A stretch of DNA of 9,062 bases from Dehalococcoidia bacterium (GTDB lineage: Bacteria > Chloroflexota > Dehalococcoidia > GIF9 > AB-539-J10): assembly GCA_004375885.1 (NCBI GenBank), contig SOJG01000080.1:1-9062 (forward strand), read 5' to 3'. The translations under genes were made by a program, and so were the position numbers. The notes below the pieces were generated by a model. That model was given only the letters and a program-made list of their open reading frames with translations, was not told the DNA's origin and ran no database searches. This document shows positions 6,428 through 9,062 of this stretch, piece by piece (within the stretch, counting starts at the first letter, position 1; each line of letters starts with the position of its first letter).

Positions 6428-8101
6428 CTACCTGGCGGGCGCACGTTCGGCCTGAGGCACCGGCGCAGCCTCCACCGCCACCTCGGGAGCCCTTAGCAAA
6501 GAAAGCATTTCGTCAGATGGGTTGATGCGCGTCAGCCTCAGGTGACCCAACCCTACAACCTCAGCCCGCCGTTGAGAAATATGGCTTGGGAAAGCTCCCT
6601 GCGGAAGCAGCGTCACCTCCACAGGCCTCAAGTCGAGCACGGCTTCCATGTCACCGATAAGGCGATAGAAATTACAGCGGTATTTTCTATCCAGCCTCCT
6701 GAATTGCCTGACTATCGCTGTCGCCAGTCTCTCTTCGTTGATGATCTGCCCGTCTCTGAGTTCAAGATAGATATGCAGCACAGGCTTATGATCCACTATC
6801 TCCTTGCGTGCTACCCAATCAACGTGAGGAATGCCGGCATTCGCAATAGCCTCCCAGATTATTCTCTCTGTGACTCGACCCAGACCGGCAATGTCAACCA
6901 GGTCGTCCGCGCGGCTATGAAATATCATCTGAGGAATGTCAGTATTGAGTTTCTCATTTCTCAGCGAAGTTATGCTGACCATATCTCCAAGCCTATATCG
7001 AGTCATGATAGAACCGTGGAAATTGGTGATAACCGGCTCATAATTCTCCCCCGGGCTCACTTCATCGAGGAGAATGGTTTTCGGCTGGTAAGAATGATCC
7101 AGTTCCCACTTGAACCGTTCTCTTTCGGAAATGAACTCAAGGAAGTTGAGGTTGGGAACAAAAGTGAGGCTCTCATAATCCCATGTCTGAATGGCATAGA
7201 TTCCCCCTTCCGTCCCTCCATATACCTCCAGGGGACGTCTCCCCCACAGTTCTTCCACGCTTTCCCGGAAGACAGCGCTATCAGTGCCACCACCGATAAT
7301 CGCTTTCAGCGACCACAAGTCCTTTGGTATCATGGGACGGCCACCCAGCTTGCTCCTGATTTGTCCTCTGATTAGGCGAGCGCATGCCGTGGGGTGCGAT
7401 AACAGAAAGCGGGCACCTGCACTTGGTGTTCGCTGCTTGAACATCTCACCTATGTAGACCAGAATAGAAGGCAGACCGCCGACGGCATCGAGCCCCTGAG
7501 ATAGTGCTTCCTCAAACGCGGCGTTCATCTTTTGCTGAAATGTCATCCCACTCAGGTTGACGTTTGAGGGCAGGAACTCAATACCCAGCGCCTGCTGCAT
7601 CAGGTATCCTACCACGCCTGAGCCGTAATATCGGGAGCTTATACTGGGCAGTGACTTCATGTGCTCTTTCAACGGGAAGTCCCCTCGCGGGTTGCAGGAG
7701 GCCAGCAGCCCAACACCAGCAGCCACCCGTTCGAATTCGCTCAGGAACCTCTCAGACAGAGGGACCCACTTGAAGTTATACTCCCCGGCCCTACCCACGG
7801 TGTGTACCCACATGGCGGGCTTCTGTGGCAGCCAGTCCTCGCTTCTTTCCACAAGCTCGGGCAGGTAATCTTCGTAAGTCGTCAATGGCACGTGCTCGCG
7901 AAACTCTTGCACTGTCTCGGGCATGGCGCCACGCATCAACCTCCTGCCCAACTCACAGCTCTTCAACAGCTCAATCTGCTCAAGGAGCAGCCTCTTCTGG
8001 ATAATCATGAACTCTTCCAGGCTCAAGTTGAGAAAGCCACAGCACATTTGCCACAGCTCTTCTTTCCTGCCTTCATGCAGTAGATCAATGGGCCTTGTCA
8101 T
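6428..8101 (-). CDS. GH3-family acyl-adenylating enzyme (ANL-like fold)
   Basis: GH3 proteins activate carboxylic acids with ATP as acyl-adenylates. The plant members then conjugate amino acids to jasmonate or auxin, while bacterial members mostly lack a known substrate. The 557 residues follow the family order: a helical N-terminus with PLTTYEDYLP (72-81), the ATP-loop position VGRAGEYNFKWVPLS (102-116), GGLPSILVYI (208-217), IIGGGTDS (268-275), the adenine-binding YGGTEGG (294-300), NFLEFI (319-324), the hinge TRYRLGDMVSI (367-377) and FHSRADDLVDIAGLGRVTE (394-412) opening the C-terminal domain. The usual SSGTS in the first ATP loop is replaced by a diverged HTVGR, so activity may be altered. 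The last 20 residues are Ala/Pro-rich and probably disordered. The ATG at 8101 has a strong GGAGGT (8108-8113). No partner biosynthesis genes adjoin it, and the substrate is unknown. Confidence 0.82.
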   Translation of the reverse strand: MTRPIDLLHEGRKEELWQMCCGFLNLSLEEFMIIQKRLLLEQIELLKSCELGRRLMRGAMPETVQEFREHVPLTTYEDYLPELVERSEDWLPQKPAMWVHTVGRAGEYNFKWVPLSERFLSEFERVAAGVGLLASCNPRGDFPLKEHMKSLPSISSRYYGSGVVGYLMQQALGIEFLPSNVNLSGMTFQQKMNAAFEEALSQGLDAVGGLPSILVYIGEMFKQRTPSAGARFLLSHPTACARLIRGQIRSKLGGRPMIPKDLWSLKAIIGGGTDSAVFRESVEELWGRRPLEVYGGTEGGIYAIQTWDYESLTFVPNLNFLEFISERERFKWELDHSYQPKTILLDEVSPGENYEPVITNFHGSIMTRYRLGDMVSITSLRNEKLNTDIPQMIFHSRADDLVDIAGLGRVTERIIWEAIANAGIPHVDWVARKEIVDHKPVLHIYLELRDGQIINEERLATAIVRQFRRLDRKYRCNFYRLIGDMEAVLDLRPVEVTLLPQGAFPSHISQRRAEVVGLGHLRLTRINPSDEMLSLLRAPEVAVEAAPVPQAERAPAR

Positions 8102-8121
8102 AGCTGGACCTCCGTTCCTGT

Positions 8122-8161
8122 GTTGTCATTGCCGGAAGCTATAGCGAGTGACAATGACAAC
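8122..8161. repeat. Inverted repeat in the GH3 gene leader
   Basis: GTTGTCATTG (8122-8131) and CAATGACAAC (8152-8161) are perfect 10-base inverted arms around a 20-base centre containing GGAAGCTATAGCGAG. The unit ends only eight bases upstream of the GH3 Shine-Dalgarno sequence, so the mRNA leader would carry this stem-loop. The sequence resembles a degenerate GTCATTGC-GAAGC-GCGAG dispersed repeat. Confidence 0.65.
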
Positions 8162-8219
8162 GCAAAACATCATTGCCTGGAGGATACTATGACAAGGGTG
8201 GAGAAACTTGGGAAGAGAT

Positions 8220-8235
8220 TATCTTCTAGAAGATA
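8220..8235. repeat. Perfect 16-bp palindrome TATCTTCTAGAAGATA
   Basis: This exact palindrome lies in the gap between the ribbon-helix-helix gene and the GH3 gene, about 120 bases upstream of the GH3 start. It is not followed by a T-tract, so it looks more like a protein-binding site than a terminator. It is a candidate operator for one of the two neighbouring small regulators. Confidence 0.5.
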
Positions 8236-8292
8236 GTTCTATTTGAAGCTGAGAGGAATGTGACTGTGGAGAAAAATGAGTGGAAAAGAAGC

Positions 8293-8613
8293 CTAGGAAC
8301 TCTTTACTTTTGCCGAGCCACTGAGACTTTGCAGTTTCTGGCTCAATTGCTCGAAGTCGTTGTCACCAGGTTGCTTGCCTAGCTCCAGCCCATAGCTGAT
8401 GAAGAACTCCAGGAAACTGCGCAGTAGCTCTTTCGTTCCTTCCTGAAACTGGCGAAATTCCTCTCGGGTCACGCCGCCCTGGTTCTTCTTCTCTCCCTTG
8501 AATTGGCTCTCAATGAGGAAGTCAATGAACTCCGACCGGCTCACGTCACCACGATTGTCGTCTATCCTCTTCACCAGTTCAGCATCTACTATTAGCATCC
8601 TTTTCTCAGACAT
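8293..8613 (-). CDS. Ribbon-helix-helix DNA-binding protein (106 aa)
   Basis: The N-terminus has the pattern of a ribbon-helix-helix fold: a strand RMLIVD (5-10), helix A AELVKRIDDN (11-20), a turn, and helix B SRSEFIDFLIESQF (25-38). The strand would pair with that of a second subunit and contact the DNA major groove. The remaining 65 residues are highly charged and helical (EEFRQFQEGTKELLRSFLEF, 51-70) and probably mediate oligomer or partner contacts; they are not a recognised toxin-binding domain. A transcriptional regulator role is inferred. GGAG stands six bases before the ATG. It lies 101 bp downstream of the winged-helix gene on the same strand with no convincing promoter of its own, so both may share a transcript. 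No toxin gene is adjacent. Confidence 0.72.
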   Translation of the reverse strand: MSEKRMLIVDAELVKRIDDNRGDVSRSEFIDFLIESQFKGEKKNQGGVTREEFRQFQEGTKELLRSFLEFFISYGLELGKQPGDNDFEQLSQKLQSLSGSAKVKSS

Positions 8614-8629
8614 ATACCGCTCCTATCAT
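8606..8629 (-). other. Possible 7-codon leader ORF overlapping the ribbon-helix-helix start
   Basis: On the minus strand GGAAGGAG is followed four bases later by ATG and six more codons, encoding MIGAVYV, then TGA. The stop lies inside the second and third codons of the downstream gene, in another frame. Its ribosome binding site is stronger than that of the main gene. It could couple or control translation of the regulator, but so short an ORF can arise by chance. Confidence 0.2.
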
Positions 8630-8657
8630 GACACTCCTTCCATCTTTATGCCAAATA

Positions 8658-8690
8658 AGGGGTGACCTCGCCCTATTGCTGGCCACCCCT
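8658..8690 (-). terminator. Hairpin between the winged-helix and ribbon-helix-helix genes
   Basis: On the minus strand AGGGGTGGCC pairs with GGTCACCCCT over 10 bp, including one G-U pair, around a 13-base loop, followed by TATTTGG. It starts about 25 bases past the stop of the winged-helix gene. The trailing T content is weak, so it may act as a partial terminator or attenuator that lowers expression of the second gene. Confidence 0.4.
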
Positions 8691-8714
8691 CCCCAGACCC
8701 ACAGCATTCGAGCC

Positions 8715-8990
8715 TCAAGCTCCATTCCCATTGCGGAACTCGAGTATCTCCATTATGCCGTCTATATTTCTGAGCAGTTCTCCTCCCTTTTCCGTCACTT
8801 GATAGGTAACTACAGGATTTCCCACCTGTACCTTGTGGATGAACCCGTGACTCAAGAGGAAACCCAGATACTTCTGTATCTGGGCATAGCTCATATTGGC
8901 GCTGTACATGATCTCTGTCTTGCCGGCACCATTCTCGCCCACCTTGAGCATGTCGGCTATTATCTCTATATTCGACCTTCGTCGATTCAT
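8715..8990 (-). CDS. HTH_45-like winged helix-turn-helix regulator (91 aa)
   Basis: The protein begins MNRRRSNIEIIADMLKV. The recognition region is KTEIMYSANMSYAQIQKYL (24-42) and FLLSHGFI (44-51), and the wing is NPVVTYQVTEKGGELL (58-73). This order (RRS-IEIIADML, then IMY-AN-SY-Q-QKYL, then Y-VTEKG) is characteristic of the small winged helix family PF14947 (ArnR1-like, HTH_45). That family is abundant in archaea and is also seen in Chloroflexota. It should bind DNA as a transcriptional regulator; its targets are unknown. The start at 8990 lies 32 bases from the predicted transcription start, but the ribosome binding site is weak (GGGA only). It is the first gene of a probable two-gene unit with the ribbon-helix-helix protein. 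Confidence 0.8.
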   Translation of the reverse strand: MNRRRSNIEIIADMLKVGENGAGKTEIMYSANMSYAQIQKYLGFLLSHGFIHKVQVGNPVVTYQVTEKGGELLRNIDGIMEILEFRNGNGA

Positions 8991-9028
8991 GACACTATCC
9001 CGGCATAGATTACTTCTGCGCCATTACC

Positions 9029-9056
9029 ATTATACTACCTCAACGTGAGTTGTCAA
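9029..9056 (-). promoter_or_regulatory. Consensus promoter of the winged-helix gene
   Basis: On the minus strand perfect TTGACA (9051-9056) and perfect TATAAT (9029-9034) boxes are separated by 16 bases. Initiation near 9022 leaves a leader of about 32 bases before the ATG at 8990. This should be a strong housekeeping-type promoter, possibly autoregulated by the encoded regulator. Confidence 0.78.
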
Positions 9057-9062
9057 CCCCCA

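Noticed and set aside
6542..7375. A 277-codon open frame on the plus strand
   Set aside because: It lies wholly antisense to the GH3 gene, whose family motifs are clear. Its translation shows no recognisable domain.
7722..7742. GTTCGAATTC resembling a tRNA T-arm
   Set aside because: It lies inside the GH3 coding sequence and no acceptor, D-arm or anticodon arm can be placed around it.
8293..8613. Antitoxin of a toxin-antitoxin pair
   Set aside because: The ribbon-helix-helix N-terminus would fit, but neither neighbour is a toxin; one is a winged-helix regulator and the other a 557-residue GH3 enzyme.

Overview
This window most likely comes from an uncultured bacterium of the Chloroflexota, probably class Dehalococcoidia. 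The main support is the Elp3 protein. It is a short-N-terminus form whose sequence, by memory, closely follows the structurally studied Elp3 of Dehalococcoides mccartyi. A second support is the pairing of small archaeal-style regulators (an HTH_45-like winged helix and a ribbon-helix-helix protein) with a GH3-type adenylase. This taxonomic call is inference; no 16S or other marker gene is present. Five large or medium genes are clear, and all but one lie on the minus strand.

Left part (1-2726). At the left edge a minus-strand promoter and a strong ribosome binding site point to a gene that starts just outside the window. Next comes a small one-helix membrane protein gene (189-323, minus) with a near-consensus sigma-70-type promoter, followed by a possible tiny ORF (53-175, minus). 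Then elp3 (521-1915, minus) and a Trm9/ALKBH8-like methyltransferase gene (2079-2726, plus) are divergently transcribed across a 160-bp gap. The two together look like consecutive steps of a tRNA wobble-uridine pathway: Elp3 makes cm5U34, and Trm9-type enzymes methylate it to mcm5U34. That pathway is known mainly from eukaryotes, so this pair is the most interesting feature of the window.

Middle part (2931-6427). A 1016-residue membrane signalling protein joins a multi-helix membrane region, two GAF-like domains, an intact GGDEF cyclase domain with an I-site, and an intact HD-GYP phosphodiesterase domain. It should both make and degrade cyclic di-GMP. Its likely promoter lies about 160 bp upstream, and a strongly palindromic dispersed-repeat element sits inside the predicted 5' leader.

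Right part (6428-9062). A GH3-family acyl-adenylating enzyme with a divergent ATP-binding loop (minus) is followed by a hairpin that may be a terminator. Upstream of it are two small DNA-binding proteins, a ribbon-helix-helix protein and an HTH_45-like winged helix protein. They probably form one transcription unit from an excellent promoter at the right edge, with a hairpin between the two genes.

Non-coding DNA is rich in palindromes. GCGAAGCG-type repeat elements occur in the elp3/methyltransferase gap and in the cyclic-di-GMP gene leader. Other inverted repeats lie upstream of the GH3 gene and of the methyltransferase start. No rRNA, tRNA, CRISPR array, transposase or phage gene is visible.
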